Translations under genes and position numbers: made by a program
The notes under the pieces: model-generated
Databases searched by the model: none
The model's input: only the letters and a program-made list of their open reading frames with translations
What the model was told of the DNA's origin: nothing
Source: Sodalis sp. dw_96
GTDB taxonomy: Bacteria; Pseudomonadota; Gammaproteobacteria; Enterobacterales; Enterobacteriaceae
NCBI RefSeq assembly: GCF_018449575.1
Contig: NZ_JAAVUT010000006.1
Span: 1 to 64,000 of the forward strand
Direction of reading: 5' to 3'
Length of the DNA: 64,000 bases
In this document: positions 37,565 through 47,539 of the stretch, in pieces
How the letters are laid out: each line of letters starts with the position of its first letter
How positions within the stretch are numbered: position 1 is the stretch's first letter

Positions 37565-38539
37565 TTATCGGATGATCTGCGGATTAACGCAGTTTCGTTC
37601 CACTTTGCCGGTCAGGGCGGTAATCAGATTGTCCACGGCGGTGGCTGCCATGTCATAGCGTGTTTCATGGGTGGCGGAACCCACATGGGGCAGCGCCACC
37701 ACATTGGGCAAACGCAGCAGCGGAGAATCCGCCGGCAAGGGTTCCTGCTCAAAGACATCCAGGCCGGCGGCGTGTATACGGTGATTTACCAGAGCATCAA
37801 TGAGTGCTTCCTCATCCACCACCGGGCCGCGTCCGGCGTTAATCAGAATGGCGCTGGATTTCATTTTCGCCAGCTGCTCGCGGCCAATCAAATGATAGGT
37901 CTGTTCGTTAAGCGGCAGGGTGATGCAGACAAAATCGGACTCGGCCAGCAGGCTGTCCACATCACGATAGCCGGCGTGGAACCGCTGCTCCGCCTGTTCG
38001 TGTTTATGGCGTGCATTATACAAAATAGGCATGGAAAATCCGGCATGGGCCCGTTGCGCCAGGGCCATGCCAATGCGGCCCATGCCGATGATGCCCAATG
38101 TTTTATGGTGAACATTGATACCAAACCAGCTGGGATCCACGCTGTCGCGCCATTTGCCGGCCTTGGTGCGTTCGGCCAAATCAACCACCCGGCGCGCGGT
38201 GGACAATACCAGCGCCATCATTAAATCGGCCACCGTCTCCGTCAAGGCGTCCGGGGTATGCATCAATACTATGCCGCGCGCGCTCATTTCATCGACGTCA
38301 AACTGATCGTAGCCGGCCGATATGGTGGAAGCGACTTTTAGACCGGGCAGCGAATCCAATCGCTGTTTATCGAATTTGCCGCCGGAACCGATGATTCCTT
38401 GCGCTTCCCGCAGTACCTGCGCATATTTTTTGCAATTTTCTTCGCTTAATCCTTCAAATTCCGTCACCGCGAAATGCGTATCCAGGCGTTGACGCAAATC
38501 TTCGGGCAATGTTTTATAGGCAACTACAACAGGTTTCAT
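37565..38539 (-). CDS. ghrB: Glyoxylate/hydroxypyruvate (2-ketoaldonate) reductase GhrB
   Basis: The start is [20 protein letters not shown] at 38539; the upstream extension is repeat-derived sequence. This 324-residue D-2-hydroxyacid dehydrogenase has the NAD(P) motif [18 protein letters not shown], the catalytic Arg and Glu in [20 protein letters not shown], and His in [17 protein letters not shown]. GhrB/TkrA also reduces 2-keto-D-gluconate, the reaction of KguD. It follows kguT on the same strand, separated by a palindromic repeat, and probably completes a 2-ketogluconate pathway. Confidence 0.93.
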   Translation of the reverse strand: MKPVVVAYKTLPEDLRQRLDTHFAVTEFEGLSEENCKKYAQVLREAQGIIGSGGKFDKQRLDSLPGLKVASTISAGYDQFDVDEMSARGIVLMHTPDALTETVADLMMALVLSTARRVVDLAERTKAGKWRDSVDPSWFGINVHHKTLGIIGMGRIGMALAQRAHAGFSMPILYNARHKHEQAEQRFHAGYRDVDSLLAESDFVCITLPLNEQTYHLIGREQLAKMKSSAILINAGRGPVVDEEALIDALVNHRIHAAGLDVFEQEPLPADSPLLRLPNVVALPHVGSATHETRYDMAATAVDNLITALTGKVERNCVNPQIIR

Positions 38540-38566
38540 CCTCTTTCCCCTTTCGGCGATTTGTTT

Positions 38567-38768
38567 TATACCCTTCATCTTTCGAGTTGCAGCTGTGTTG
38601 GCCGCGTTACTCGGCTCATCCTTGAGCCTCGCCCCGATGGGGCCGCTGCAAGCAGCGTTCAAATCTGCTCCAAACAGATTTGTCCCTTACCCCAGTCACT
38701 TAGTGAGATAAGCTCCTGGGCTAAGGGAGCTTGCCGCCTTGCCGCAAATCGAAATTTATCGGGTATAT
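38567..38768. repeat. Enterobacterial palindromic repeat (MITE-like), long copy
   Basis: A roughly 200-bp element begins ATACCCTTCATCTTTCGAGT and ends ATTTATCGGGTATA, with the internal CCCCAGTCACTTAGTGAG and TAAGCTCCTGGG segments known from similar repeats in Serratia, Yersinia and Pectobacterium. It separates kguT from ghrB. Confidence 0.75.
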
Positions 38769-38820
38769 AGATAGCAGCAGCATAACAGTTTTGCCGGTGA
38801 ACGAAATAGCAGCCGTCCGG

Positions 38821-40086
38821 CTAGGCCGTTTGCGGCTGGGTATTTTGTGCCGGTTTGACTATCAGCGTGAGCCATACCGATACCAGCAGGGCGATGGCCA
38901 TAAACATATAGGATGCCGATGGCGAACCGGTGGCGCCGTTAAGATATCCCACCACCCAAGAGCCGACAAACGAACCGAGGGCTCCCATGCTGTTAATGAG
39001 CGCCATTGCCCCGCCGGAGACGTTACGCGGCAGCATTTCAGGCACGATGGCGAAGAACGGACCGTAAGGGGCGTACATCGCGGCGCCGGCGATGACCAAT
39101 AAGGTGTAAGAACCCCAGAAATGATGCGCGCCCAGCATATAGGATGACAGGAATGCCAGGGCGCCGATCAAAAGCAGCGGCCAAACGAAGATTTTTCTCT
39201 TCTGCAGTTTGTCCGATGCCCATGACACGAGAATCATGGCAATGGTGGCCGCCAGATAAGGCACCGCCGACAGCCAGCCGGCCTGGACCATTCCCATTTC
39301 CATCCCGTTGCGTAAAATGGACGGCAGCCATAATACAAAACCGTATACGCCGATGCTCCAGGCGAAATATTGAATGCTGAGAATAATCACATTCCGGGAA
39401 CGAAACGCTTCAGCGTAGTTACGTACCGCCTTGATTTCCTGCTGTTCTTTTGATAGCTGCTGTTGTAATGCCTGCTTTTCATCAGCGGACAGCCATTTGG
39501 CCTGGGCGGGCTTGTCGTTAACCATAAACCACCAGCAGAAGGCCCAGATGATGGCGGGAATGCCTTCGAAAATAAACATTTCGCGCCAGCCGAAGGAATT
39601 GATCAGGTAGCCGGATAACACCGACATCCAAAGTACTGTTACCGGATTACCGAGAATCAGGAAGGTATTGGCCCGTGAACGCTCGGATTTGGTAAACCAG
39701 TTACTGATATAGATCAGCAATGCCGGCATGACCGCCGCTTCCACCACGCCCAATGAGAAACGAATCACCATCAGCATCGGGATATTGCTGACGATACCGG
39801 TCAGGGAAGCGCAGCCGCCCCAGAGCAGCAGGCACCAAAAGATCAGGTTTTTTACGCTGCGTCTTTCCGCATAAATGGCCCCCGGTATTTGGAAAAAGAA
39901 ATACCCGAGGAAGAATAACGCCCCCAGAAGGGATGAGATGGTTTTGGTAATACCCAGATCGTCATTGATGCCTGCCGCGGAGGCGAAACTGAAATTGGCC
40001 CGATCGAGATAGGCCAGACTGTAGCTGATAAAAACAATCGGCATAATATACCACCAGCGTTTTGGTGCTATTTTGGCTATGCTCAT
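38821..40086 (-). CDS. kguT: MFS transporter, anion:cation symporter family (2-ketogluconate transporter KguT-like)
   Basis: This 421-residue protein with 12 predicted membrane segments starts KRWWYIMPIVFISYSLAYLD RANF-type, as in KguT and ExuT-like carriers. The motifs RFSLGVVEAAVMPALLIYIS and NWFTKSERSRAN are typical of the ACS family. It lies between kguE and ghrB and downstream of a CGGTTCCAT operator, so 2-ketogluconate uptake is the most likely job. Substrate is inferred from context and similarity. Confidence 0.85.
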   Translation of the reverse strand: MSIAKIAPKRWWYIMPIVFISYSLAYLDRANFSFASAAGINDDLGITKTISSLLGALFFLGYFFFQIPGAIYAERRSVKNLIFWCLLLWGGCASLTGIVSNIPMLMVIRFSLGVVEAAVMPALLIYISNWFTKSERSRANTFLILGNPVTVLWMSVLSGYLINSFGWREMFIFEGIPAIIWAFCWWFMVNDKPAQAKWLSADEKQALQQQLSKEQQEIKAVRNYAEAFRSRNVIILSIQYFAWSIGVYGFVLWLPSILRNGMEMGMVQAGWLSAVPYLAATIAMILVSWASDKLQKRKIFVWPLLLIGALAFLSSYMLGAHHFWGSYTLLVIAGAAMYAPYGPFFAIVPEMLPRNVSGGAMALINSMGALGSFVGSWVVGYLNGATGSPSASYMFMAIALLVSVWLTLIVKPAQNTQPQTA

Positions 40087-40204
40087 AAACGTTTCCTTAA
40101 TTAAGTAAGGGAGACCATTTCATTAACCTTCAGCAGGATCCAAACCGGTTGAACGGTTCTACGCTCTGCGCCGGCGACTCGGGCAATGGCGGCGAACCAT
40201 TACG

Positions 40205-40220
40205 ATGGTATCGGTTCCAT
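40205..40220. promoter_or_regulatory. PtxS-type operator upstream of kguT
   Basis: ATGGTATCGGTTCCAT is a near-palindrome that matches the site at 41036 in 14 of 16 positions. It lies about 120 bases before kguT, past the kguE stop. A further AACCGGTT palindrome lies nearby at 40143-40150. The core CCGGTT agrees with known PtxS sites. Confidence 0.5.
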
Positions 40221-40246
40221 TCATGTGATTGCCGCCTTTGACGCGC

Positions 40247-40990
40247 CTATTGCAGCAAGCTGACGAAACGGCGGGTAACGGCGGTCAAATCCTCTCCTTC
40301 CAGCGGGAATTCAATCCCGCGCGGGACGTTGCCCGGCAGCGCGGCCAGTAACTGCCGCCAACCATCCTCGCCGGCGTCAGGGGGGACCGCGCGCCAGCCG
40401 GCGGCGTCCTTAACCGCCGTTTTGACATGGATATAACCCACATGGGCAGCCAAATGCCCGGCTGCTTCCAACGCCTCTTGACCGACCCAATGCCAATTGC
40501 CTATATCAAAAGTCATGGTGATGGGTAATCCTTCAACCTTCACCTGGTGGAAAAATGACATCAGCGGTGCCAGCGTCCCGCATTCGGTCTGATCGTTTTC
40601 CACCGTTAACGCAACCTGTTGCCCTGCCAGGAATGAATCCAGCGGGGCGAGATCGGCGGCGGTTGAATAACGGCCCAATGATAATTTTAGCCGCTCGGCG
40701 CCAAGTTGATTCGCTTCGGTGAATAAACGCGGTAGCAGGGTATTTAGTGAGCCGTCGGGGGTAAACAGTGCCTCCGGCGCGGAATAAAAACAGCGCAATG
40801 AATATCCGCTGATAGCCTGGTGTAATGCCGGCAGACGTTTCAGATCGGTTTTAGTCAAAAGCTCCCGGCGGATTTCCACCCCGGCCGCACCGGACCGGGC
40901 GATGATGGGCAGAAGTGAATGCTGGCCGCCCAGGGTCAATACGTTACCGTTGCCATAGGCGGCGGTGACCACGAATATAGCGTGTTTCAT
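40247..40990 (-). CDS. kguE: Sugar phosphate isomerase/epimerase family protein, KguE-like
   Basis: This 247-residue TIM-barrel protein starts MKHAIFVVTAAYGNGNVLTL (ATG at 40990; the upstream extension is leader). Metal and substrate motifs are SGAAGVEIRRELL, LTVENDQTECG, TMTFDIGNWHWVGQ and HVGYIHVKTAVKD. This is the xylose-isomerase-like family of KguE from Pseudomonas, where it is the first gene of the 2-ketogluconate operon. Its exact reaction is not settled. It is followed by kguT. Confidence 0.82.
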   Translation of the reverse strand: MKHAIFVVTAAYGNGNVLTLGGQHSLLPIIARSGAAGVEIRRELLTKTDLKRLPALHQAISGYSLRCFYSAPEALFTPDGSLNTLLPRLFTEANQLGAERLKLSLGRYSTAADLAPLDSFLAGQQVALTVENDQTECGTLAPLMSFFHQVKVEGLPITMTFDIGNWHWVGQEALEAAGHLAAHVGYIHVKTAVKDAAGWRAVPPDAGEDGWRQLLAALPGNVPRGIEFPLEGEDLTAVTRRFVSLLQ

Positions 40991-41035
40991 TGAAACTCCC
41001 CGGCGGTTGCAATTTCCCCTATGATCCAACGTTAG

Positions 41036-41051
41036 ATGGGACCGGTTCCAT
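41036..41051. promoter_or_regulatory. PtxS-type operator upstream of kguE
   Basis: ATGGGACCGGTTCCAT is a palindrome with one mismatch, 46 bases before the kguE ATG. It fits a LacI-family operator with a central CG step and resembles the TGAAACCGGTTTCA site known for PtxS. Confidence 0.6.
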
Positions 41052-41172
41052 TGAGAAGTTTGTCATGCAAAATTTATGATCACAGTCACGAATGTCTTGT
41101 AAAAGCAGCGATCGGCCTTGAGGATAAGAAGAGTGGGGGGAATGCTTGATCCTTAAACGTAGTACCGGGCGC

Positions 41173-42207
41173 TTATCGAGTGGTGGAACCACGGATAATC
41201 AGCTCGCCGCTGAACGCCTGTTCGCTTATCGGCTCGTCGGCGCCCTGGATCCGTTTTAAAAGTTGTTCAAGGGCGGCATAGCCTATCTGATAGGTAGGCT
41301 GTTTGAAGGTGGTGATACCCACCCCGGCCAACTCAGCCCATTCCAGCTCATCGAAGCCAAGCAGGCCGATATCGCTGCCCCAGCGCAAGTCCTGGCGTCG
41401 CAAGGCGCGGGCGATTTGCAGCGTCAGGGCGCCATTGGCGGATAAAATGGCTTTGCGCATTCCACGGTGACGGTGATTGAAATCCTTCAGAACGGCGGAC
41501 AGAGCGGCATTATCATCCAGCGCGCTTTCCGCTTCCTCGGCCACCAGGTCCGGATGCGCCGCCATGCTGGCGCGGAATGCCTGTAAACGCTCGATGCGGG
41601 TGTTTACCGTGCCCAGGGGTTCGCTGAGGAACAGGATGGCTTCAAATCCCTGCTGAATCAGATGCTCGGTGGTGAGAGTGGCCGCCTCGCGATTATCCAG
41701 TCCCACCACATCGCAAGAGAAATTGGGAATTTTACGGTCAATCAGCACCATCGGCAGGGAAGACTGTTGCAGCATGGCGAGGGCGTTTTCATGCATCCCT
41801 ACGGCATTCACCACGATACCTTCCACCTGGTAGCCGTTGAGCAACTGCAGATAATGACGCTCTTGATTAACCTCATTATTGGTATTGCACACCAGCAGGG
41901 TGAAGCCTTGCTGACGGCAAGCGGCCTCTATGCCCCGCATGACCTCGACGGAATAAGGATTGGTGATATCGGCGATAATCAGGCCGATAAGACGGGTCTG
42001 TCCGCCTTTGAGGCTGCGGGCCATCTGGCTGGGGCGATAGTTCAATTGGACAATCGCCGCTTCGATACGCTGTTTCATATCGTCGGACAACCGGTGATAC
42101 TCACCGTTCAGGTAGCGGGACACACTGGTCTTACCGCTGTTGGCGGCCCTGGCGACATCGCTGATGGTGGCGCGTGCCGGCGCGTAGGATCCCTTTTTAC
42201 GGTTCAA
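41173..42207 (-). CDS. ptxS: LacI family repressor, PtxS-like (2-ketogluconate)
   Basis: This 344-residue protein has an N-terminal LacI headpiece (TISDVARAANSGKTSVSRYL) and a periplasmic-binding-protein-like core with GQTRLIGLIIADITNPYSVE, CNTNNEVNQERHYLQLLNGY and DVVGLDNREAA. The GKTSVSRYLNGE segment and core closely resemble PtxS, which represses kgu genes and is released by 2-ketogluconate. It lies upstream of kguE on the same strand. Matching operators precede kguE and kguT. Confidence 0.88.
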   Translation of the reverse strand: MNRKKGSYAPARATISDVARAANSGKTSVSRYLNGEYHRLSDDMKQRIEAAIVQLNYRPSQMARSLKGGQTRLIGLIIADITNPYSVEVMRGIEAACRQQGFTLLVCNTNNEVNQERHYLQLLNGYQVEGIVVNAVGMHENALAMLQQSSLPMVLIDRKIPNFSCDVVGLDNREAATLTTEHLIQQGFEAILFLSEPLGTVNTRIERLQAFRASMAAHPDLVAEEAESALDDNAALSAVLKDFNHRHRGMRKAILSANGALTLQIARALRRQDLRWGSDIGLLGFDELEWAELAGVGITTFKQPTYQIGYAALEQLLKRIQGADEPISEQAFSGELIIRGSTTR

Positions 42208-42284
42208 GGCTCAACTCTCCCGGTATCAAGAACACTTTCCCAGTGGTTCCTTTATTGTGCGGGATCGGCGGGTTTCACGCCAGC

Positions 42285-42353
42285 ATATACCCGTCATCTT
42301 TCACGTTGCGGCTATGTTGGCTACGCTCGCTGAAACTCGAAAGCGTTGGGTAG
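42285..42353. repeat. Enterobacterial palindromic repeat (MITE-like), copy 3
   Basis: ATATACCCGTCATCTTTCAC, then GTTGCGGCTATGTTGGCTAC, then ACTCGAAAGCGTTGGGTA match the ends and middle of the other copies. It lies between the LacI gene and the yiaC-like acetyltransferase. Confidence 0.65.
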
Positions 42354-42381
42354 AGCGTTTTTCGGCACGGGGACAATCTTT

Positions 42382-42813
42382 TCAGTCTTTGCGCCATTGC
42401 AACGTCAATACGCTGTGGCCGGTTTCAACGTTGAAAGCGCTGCCGATTTCCCGAAAGCCCTGGCGATAATAAAAGGCGCGGGCCGGGTGGTTCAACCGGT
42501 AAACCTCCAGTAACAGCACGGGGTAATGCCGTTTGGCTTTTTTCATCAGCGCGCCGCCGATACCTTGACGGTAGTAAGCCGGCGAGACAAAGACCGCGCC
42601 GATGAACTGGTCCATTAATACGCTGATAAATCCGGTCAGGTTGCCGTTGCGTTCATCCACCCAGATGACGGACTGCGGCAGATACTCGTCCCGCACCAAG
42701 GGCAGACTCGCCAGCCAATAGCCGCTGCTGATAAAGGGATGCGCCCGGGTGGTGCTCTCCAGCCAGAGGTCCAGCAGCGGCTGCATATCGCCGGTTTCAA
42801 AGCCCCGGATCAT
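42382..42813 (-). CDS. yiaC: GNAT family N-acetyltransferase YiaC
   Basis: This 143-residue protein has LLDLWLESTTRAHPFIS at the N-terminus and the acetyl-CoA loop SPAYYRQGIGGALMKKAKR, with LEVYRLNHPARAFYYRQGF. E. coli YiaC has the same pattern and acetylates lysines of other proteins. It lies between the kgu genes and glyQ, in the yia neighbourhood. Confidence 0.85.
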   Translation of the reverse strand: MIRGFETGDMQPLLDLWLESTTRAHPFISSGYWLASLPLVRDEYLPQSVIWVDERNGNLTGFISVLMDQFIGAVFVSPAYYRQGIGGALMKKAKRHYPVLLLEVYRLNHPARAFYYRQGFREIGSAFNVETGHSVLTLQWRKD

Positions 42814-43016
42814 CTTGCCGCCTGCCGGGAAAAGCGTGCGCCGGGGTTATTAAAAGCGGTATTTTCCGGTTCTGTCCGGCTCTCTCGATAACGTTTGCCA
42901 CTATTCAACCTCACTGAGATTCACACTAGTTACCGCATTCGGGCTGTATATCTTAACGCCAGAGGGTATACTGGCGCATTCTTAATAAATCCACTTTTAT
43001 CGCGTGCGAATTCAAC

Positions 43017-43931
43017 ATGCAAAAGTTTGATCCCAAGACCTTTCAGGGCCTGATCCTGACATTGCAGGATTACTGGGCGCGTCAAGGCTGTACCATTGTC
43101 CAACCCCTGGATATGGAAGTCGGCGCGGGTACCTCCCATCCCATGACCTGCCTGCGGGCGCTGGGTCCGGAGCCTATCGCCGCCGCTTACGTTCAACCGT
43201 CCCGCCGCCCCACCGACGGCCGTTACGGGGAAAATCCGAACCGTCTACAGCACTATTACCAGTTTCAGGTCATCATCAAGCCTTCGCCGGATAATATCCA
43301 GGAGTTGTACCTCGGTTCGCTGAAAGAAGTCGGCCTGGATCCCACCATTAACGATATCCGCTTCGTTGAAGACAACTGGGAGAATCCAACGCTGGGCGCC
43401 TGGGGTCTTGGCTGGGAAGTGTGGCTCAACGGCATGGAAGTGACGCAGTTCACTTATTTTCAGCAGGTGGGCGGCCTGGAATGCCGGCCGGTAACCGGTG
43501 AAATCACCTACGGGCTGGAGCGTCTTGCCATGTACCTTCAGGGGGTGGACAGCGTCTATGATCTCACCTGGAGCGACGGTCCGCTGGGCAAAACCACTTA
43601 CGGCGATGTGTTCCATCAAAATGAGGTGGAGCAGTCAACCTATAACTTCGAATACGCCAATGTCGATTTCCTGTTCGTCTGCTTTGATCAATATGAAAAA
43701 GAGGCGCAGATGCTGCTGACATTAGAGGCGCCGTTGCCGCTGCCCGCCTACGAACGTATTTTGAAGGCGGCCCACAGTTTCAACTTGCTGGATGCCCGCA
43801 AGGCCATATCGGTTACCGAACGCCAGCGTTATATCCTGCGGATCCGCACGCTGACCAAAGCCGTTGCCGAAGCGTATTACGCTTCCCGCGAAGCGCTGGG
43901 TTTTCCGATGTGTAAAAAGAACGAGAAATAA
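43017..43931 (+). CDS. glyQ: Glycine--tRNA ligase subunit alpha
   Basis: This 304-residue class II synthetase subunit begins [20 protein letters not shown] and has [20 protein letters not shown] and [19 protein letters not shown]. It forms the alpha2beta2 enzyme with GlyS, which follows after nine bases. Confidence 0.98.
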   Translation: MQKFDPKTFQGLILTLQDYWARQGCTIVQPLDMEVGAGTSHPMTCLRALGPEPIAAAYVQPSRRPTDGRYGENPNRLQHYYQFQVIIKPSPDNIQELYLGSLKEVGLDPTINDIRFVEDNWENPTLGAWGLGWEVWLNGMEVTQFTYFQQVGGLECRPVTGEITYGLERLAMYLQGVDSVYDLTWSDGPLGKTTYGDVFHQNEVEQSTYNFEYANVDFLFVCFDQYEKEAQMLLTLEAPLPLPAYERILKAAHSFNLLDARKAISVTERQRYILRIRTLTKAVAEAYYASREALGFPMCKKNEK

Positions 43932-43940
43932 GAGGCAGCC

Positions 43941-46010
43941 ATGACGCAACAAACTTTTTTGGCGGAAATCGGCACGGAAGAGCTGCCGCCGAAGGCGCTT
44001 CGCCATCTGGCGCAGTCTTTTGCCACCCTGTTCGGCGCTGAGCTTGACGCCGCCAACCTGCCCCACGGCGAGGTGAAATGGTACGCCTCCCCTCGCCGCC
44101 TGGCGCTCAAGGTCGGCAATCTCGGCGCCGCCCAGGCCGACAGCGAAATCGAAAAGCGCGGTCCCGCCGTTTCCCAGGCGTTCGACGCCGCGGGCAAACC
44201 CACCAAGGCGGCCGAGGGCTGGGCGCGTGGCTGCGGCATTTCCGTTGAACAAGCCGAACGTCAAAAGACCGATAAAGGTGAATGGCTGCTCTTCCGGGCG
44301 TCCGTTAAAGGCAAACGCACGCAGGAATTGCTGCTTGGCATGGTTAGCGCCGCCCTTGGCAAACTGCCTATCCCCCGCATGATGCGCTGGGGCGACAGCG
44401 ATACGCAGTTTATCCGTCCGGTGCATACCGTTACGCTGTTGCTGGGTAGCGAGCTTATCCCGGGCAAGGTGCTGGGAATCGATTCCGCCCGTACCCTGCG
44501 CGGCCACCGGTTTATGGGTGAAGCTGAATTCACCATCGATAACGCCGACCAGTATCCCGCCCTGCTGCTGGAGCGCGGCAAGGTGATAGCCGACTACGAC
44601 GCGCGTAAAGCGATCATCAAACGGGATGCGGAAGCGGCTGCCGTCCGCATCGGCGGCAAGGCCGATCTTACCGACAGTCTGCTGGAGGAAGTGACGTCAC
44701 TGGTGGAGTGGCCGGTGGTGCTGACGGCGAAATTCGAAGAAAAGTTCCTCGCGGTGCCGCCGGAGGCGCTGGTGTATACCATGAAGGGCGACCAGAAATA
44801 TTTCCCGGTCTATGACGCGCAGGAAAAGCTGCTGCCGAATTTCATTTTCGTCTCTAATATCGAATCCAAAGATCCCCGCCAGGTGATTTCCGGCAATGAG
44901 AAAGTGGTACGACCCCGTCTGGCGGATGCGGAGTTTTTCTATAACACCGACCTGAAAACCCGCCTGCAAGACCGACTGCCCCGGCTGGATACGGTATTGT
45001 TCCAGCAGCAGCTCGGCACCGTGCGCGATAAAAGCGATCGTATCGAATCCCTTTCCGGCTGGATTGCCGGCCGGATAGGAGCGGATGTGGAACACGCCGC
45101 CCGCGCAGGCCTGCTGTCCAAGTGCGACTTGGTGACCAATATGGTGGTTGAGTTCACCGACACCCAGGGCGTGATGGGGATGCACTACTCCCGTCACGAC
45201 GGCGAGCCTGAGGACGTGGCGCTGGCGCTGAAAGAGCAGTACCAGCCGCGTTTTTCCGGTGATGCCTTGCCTTCAACGCCGGTCTCTTGCGCGGTGGCCA
45301 TCGCGGAGAAGATGGATACCCTGGCCGGTATTTTCGGCATTGGCCAACACCCGAAAGGCGATAAGGACCCGTTTGCCCTGCGCCGCGCGGCGCTCGGCGT
45401 GTTGCGTATCATCGTCGAGAAAAAACTGCCTCTGGATTTGTCGACCCTGGCCGAGGAAGCGGTTCGCCAGTACGGGGAAAAACTGACCAATCCACGGGTG
45501 GTGGACGATGTGGTGGACTTTATGCTAGGCCGCTTCCGGGCTTGGTACCAGGAAGAGGGCCATAGCGTCGATACTATCCTGGCGGTGCTGGCCCGCAGGC
45601 CGACCCGACCGGCGGATTTTGACGCCCGCGTCAAGGCGGTAAGCTATTTCCGCACCCTTGATGAGGCCTCGTCGCTGGCGGCCGCCAACAAGCGCGTCTC
45701 CAATATCCTGGCCAAAGCCACCGACACCTTGAATGACGACGTGCGGGCCGCGGTTCTGAAAGACGCGGCGGAAATCCAACTGGCAACGCACCTTACGGTG
45801 TTAAAGGATAAGCTTAAGCCGCTGTTTGCCGAAGGCCGCTACCAGGAAGCGCTGGTGGAGCTGGCGGCTCTGCGTGAGCCGGTGGACGCCTTTTTCGACA
45901 AGGTGATGGTCATGGACGAAAACGCCGAGGTACGCGTCAACCGCTTAACGCTGCTCGATCAGCTGCGCCAACTGTTCCTGCGGGTCGCGGATATCTCTTT
46001 ATTGCAATAA
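43941..46010 (+). CDS. glyS: Glycine--tRNA ligase subunit beta
   Basis: This 689-residue subunit starts [20 protein letters not shown] and includes the HD-like region [20 protein letters not shown] and the C-terminal DALR-type anticodon domain ending [10 protein letters not shown]. It binds tRNA-Gly. Length equals E. coli GlyS. Confidence 0.98.
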   Translation: MTQQTFLAEIGTEELPPKALRHLAQSFATLFGAELDAANLPHGEVKWYASPRRLALKVGNLGAAQADSEIEKRGPAVSQAFDAAGKPTKAAEGWARGCGISVEQAERQKTDKGEWLLFRASVKGKRTQELLLGMVSAALGKLPIPRMMRWGDSDTQFIRPVHTVTLLLGSELIPGKVLGIDSARTLRGHRFMGEAEFTIDNADQYPALLLERGKVIADYDARKAIIKRDAEAAAVRIGGKADLTDSLLEEVTSLVEWPVVLTAKFEEKFLAVPPEALVYTMKGDQKYFPVYDAQEKLLPNFIFVSNIESKDPRQVISGNEKVVRPRLADAEFFYNTDLKTRLQDRLPRLDTVLFQQQLGTVRDKSDRIESLSGWIAGRIGADVEHAARAGLLSKCDLVTNMVVEFTDTQGVMGMHYSRHDGEPEDVALALKEQYQPRFSGDALPSTPVSCAVAIAEKMDTLAGIFGIGQHPKGDKDPFALRRAALGVLRIIVEKKLPLDLSTLAEEAVRQYGEKLTNPRVVDDVVDFMLGRFRAWYQEEGHSVDTILAVLARRPTRPADFDARVKAVSYFRTLDEASSLAAANKRVSNILAKATDTLNDDVRAAVLKDAAEIQLATHLTVLKDKLKPLFAEGRYQEALVELAALREPVDAFFDKVMVMDENAEVRVNRLTLLDQLRQLFLRVADISLLQ

Positions 46011-46033
46011 GCGGGATGCCTTTGCAGAGATAA

Positions 46034-46066
46034 CCAAACCGGTGGGAGGGGCGCCGGCCGGTTTGG
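46034..46066 (+). terminator. Hairpin after glyS
   Basis: CCAAACCGG (46034-46042) pairs perfectly with CCGGTTTGG (46058-46066) 24 bases after the glyS stop. There is no T-run, so a factor-dependent or RNA-stabilising role is as likely as intrinsic termination. Confidence 0.5.
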
Positions 46067-46214
46067 TCAGTCTGTTCACGGCCCGGGGGCGGTCGTGTAA
46101 TCCAACAGGGAAATATATGAGCCCGGGATAAACTGGACTATCCTTAGCGGGTCAGGGAAGATGGACACTTTCAGGAGCCGGAAAAAGGTTATTCATCTTA
46201 CAGGAGTATTGTTC

Positions 46215-46934
46215 ATGTGGTTCAGGAATAGTCTTGCATATTGCCGCTATGTCTTTGTAATCCCGGCATTAATACTCTTGGCGGTGCAGATCACCGCCTG
46301 CGGCGATAAAGAGCCCGATCAACGTAAAGCATTCATTCAATTTCTGCAAACCACCGTGCTGCCGGGCGGCGAACGGTTACCCACCCTTAGCGACGATCAA
46401 AAAAAGCAGTTCGGACCTTATACCAACGATTATCAGGTGCTGCTGACCTTTACCCAACAATATACCCAGTCGGTGAATACCAGCCTGCTGCCGGTATTGG
46501 ATTTAATCAGCCAGATCAGGGTTCCGCAAGATTACCTAACCCGCCGGCAGGATGTACAGCAATCCTCTGCAGCGCTTAACTCTCTGGCGCCACAAATCGC
46601 GCAGCTGAATAAACAGGCCGATGATGCCCGCGCAGGCCTTAAGCAGCCTGCTGATTTGAAAGCGATTTATAATCAGGCCTACACGAAATTGGTGACACAG
46701 CCGGTACAGAAGGTAGCGCCGGTGATTGCCGCGGCCTCCACGCTGTCGTCCACTCTGGTACAGGTGGGGGATTTCCTCAATACGCAGGGTAACCAGGTGA
46801 CCTATGGCCCCAATTCGGTATCATTTCCTAATCGCCTGCAAGCGACGCAGTATAATGAGCTGATGAAAGGCCTGGTGAGTCAGTATCAACAACTGGTGCA
46901 GGCACAGACCGCCGGCGGCGCAACCTTGCCCTGA
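46215..46934 (+). CDS. yiaF: DUF3053 lipoprotein YiaF
   Basis: The ATG at 46215 follows AGGAG. This 239-residue protein has a signal peptide with lipobox VQITACGDKE (Cys at about residue 30), then KAFIQFLQTTVLPGGERLPT and FNPYTNDYQ-type family segments (FGPYTNDYQVLLTF). It is a probable membrane-anchored lipoprotein of unknown role, near glyS as in E. coli. Confidence 0.88.
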   Translation: MWFRNSLAYCRYVFVIPALILLAVQITACGDKEPDQRKAFIQFLQTTVLPGGERLPTLSDDQKKQFGPYTNDYQVLLTFTQQYTQSVNTSLLPVLDLISQIRVPQDYLTRRQDVQQSSAALNSLAPQIAQLNKQADDARAGLKQPADLKAIYNQAYTKLVTQPVQKVAPVIAAASTLSSTLVQVGDFLNTQGNQVTYGPNSVSFPNRLQATQYNELMKGLVSQYQQLVQAQTAGGATLP

Positions 46935-47539
46935 TGTTTCAGCGCCGCGTCGTCTCAACGGCCGGGGGCCTGTGGTTATGACAGCTGAAAGCCCGATACT
47001 GGCCGAAGAGCGACGGCCTGATATGTTTCACCGGGCCGCGCATACATCCTATCGCCATCCTTATCTAAAATACTTTGTTCGGCGGTCTTTCTGGTCGCCG
47101 GGCAAGAGGTTTAGCGGTAAGTTTCTTACAGATTAAGGGATTAATTTGCCAACCTTGCCGCAAATGTCTTCCTGGCAACCCTGTTTCGCCCGTTAACAAT
47201 AATTTCACTGGCAAATATTTTGTGACTTAACTCACAGTTATCAAACAAATCATCAGCACAGAATAGTGATATGTATCACATTATGGTCTTCGTTGGCTTA
47301 CTAAAAGTTAAATTGTGTTTTATTTACAGAGAATATTTGTGATGTAAATCACTTATATAGGGGGTTATAGGGGGGGTATCTAGTGACGTCCCTCACACTT
47401 TAATCCCGGTAGTACGCTTAACTAACTGAGCGTGGTAGAGTCGCGCTGCTTATAGAACTACTGACAGTTTTTGCAACACTGTCGCAACAATTTTCACGCG
47501 CCCTTATTGTCTGGCGCGTATCAATAGGGGTGAGTTTTT
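46935..47539. promoter_or_regulatory. mtlA control region with four CRP-like sites
   Basis: The 3' part of this gap has four TGTGA/TCACA-type palindromes: TGTGACTTAACTCACA at 47221-47236, AGTGATATGTATCACA at 47265-47280, TGTGATGTAAATCACT at 47338-47353 and AGTGACGTCCCTCACA at 47382-47397. The E. coli mtlA promoter is also known for several CRP sites. The first 250 bases hold nothing I recognise. Confidence 0.75.

Noticed and set aside
38540-38662. N-terminal extension of GhrB
   Set aside because: The extra 41 residues are encoded by the palindromic repeat and leader, while [11 protein letters not shown] is the known start of the protein.
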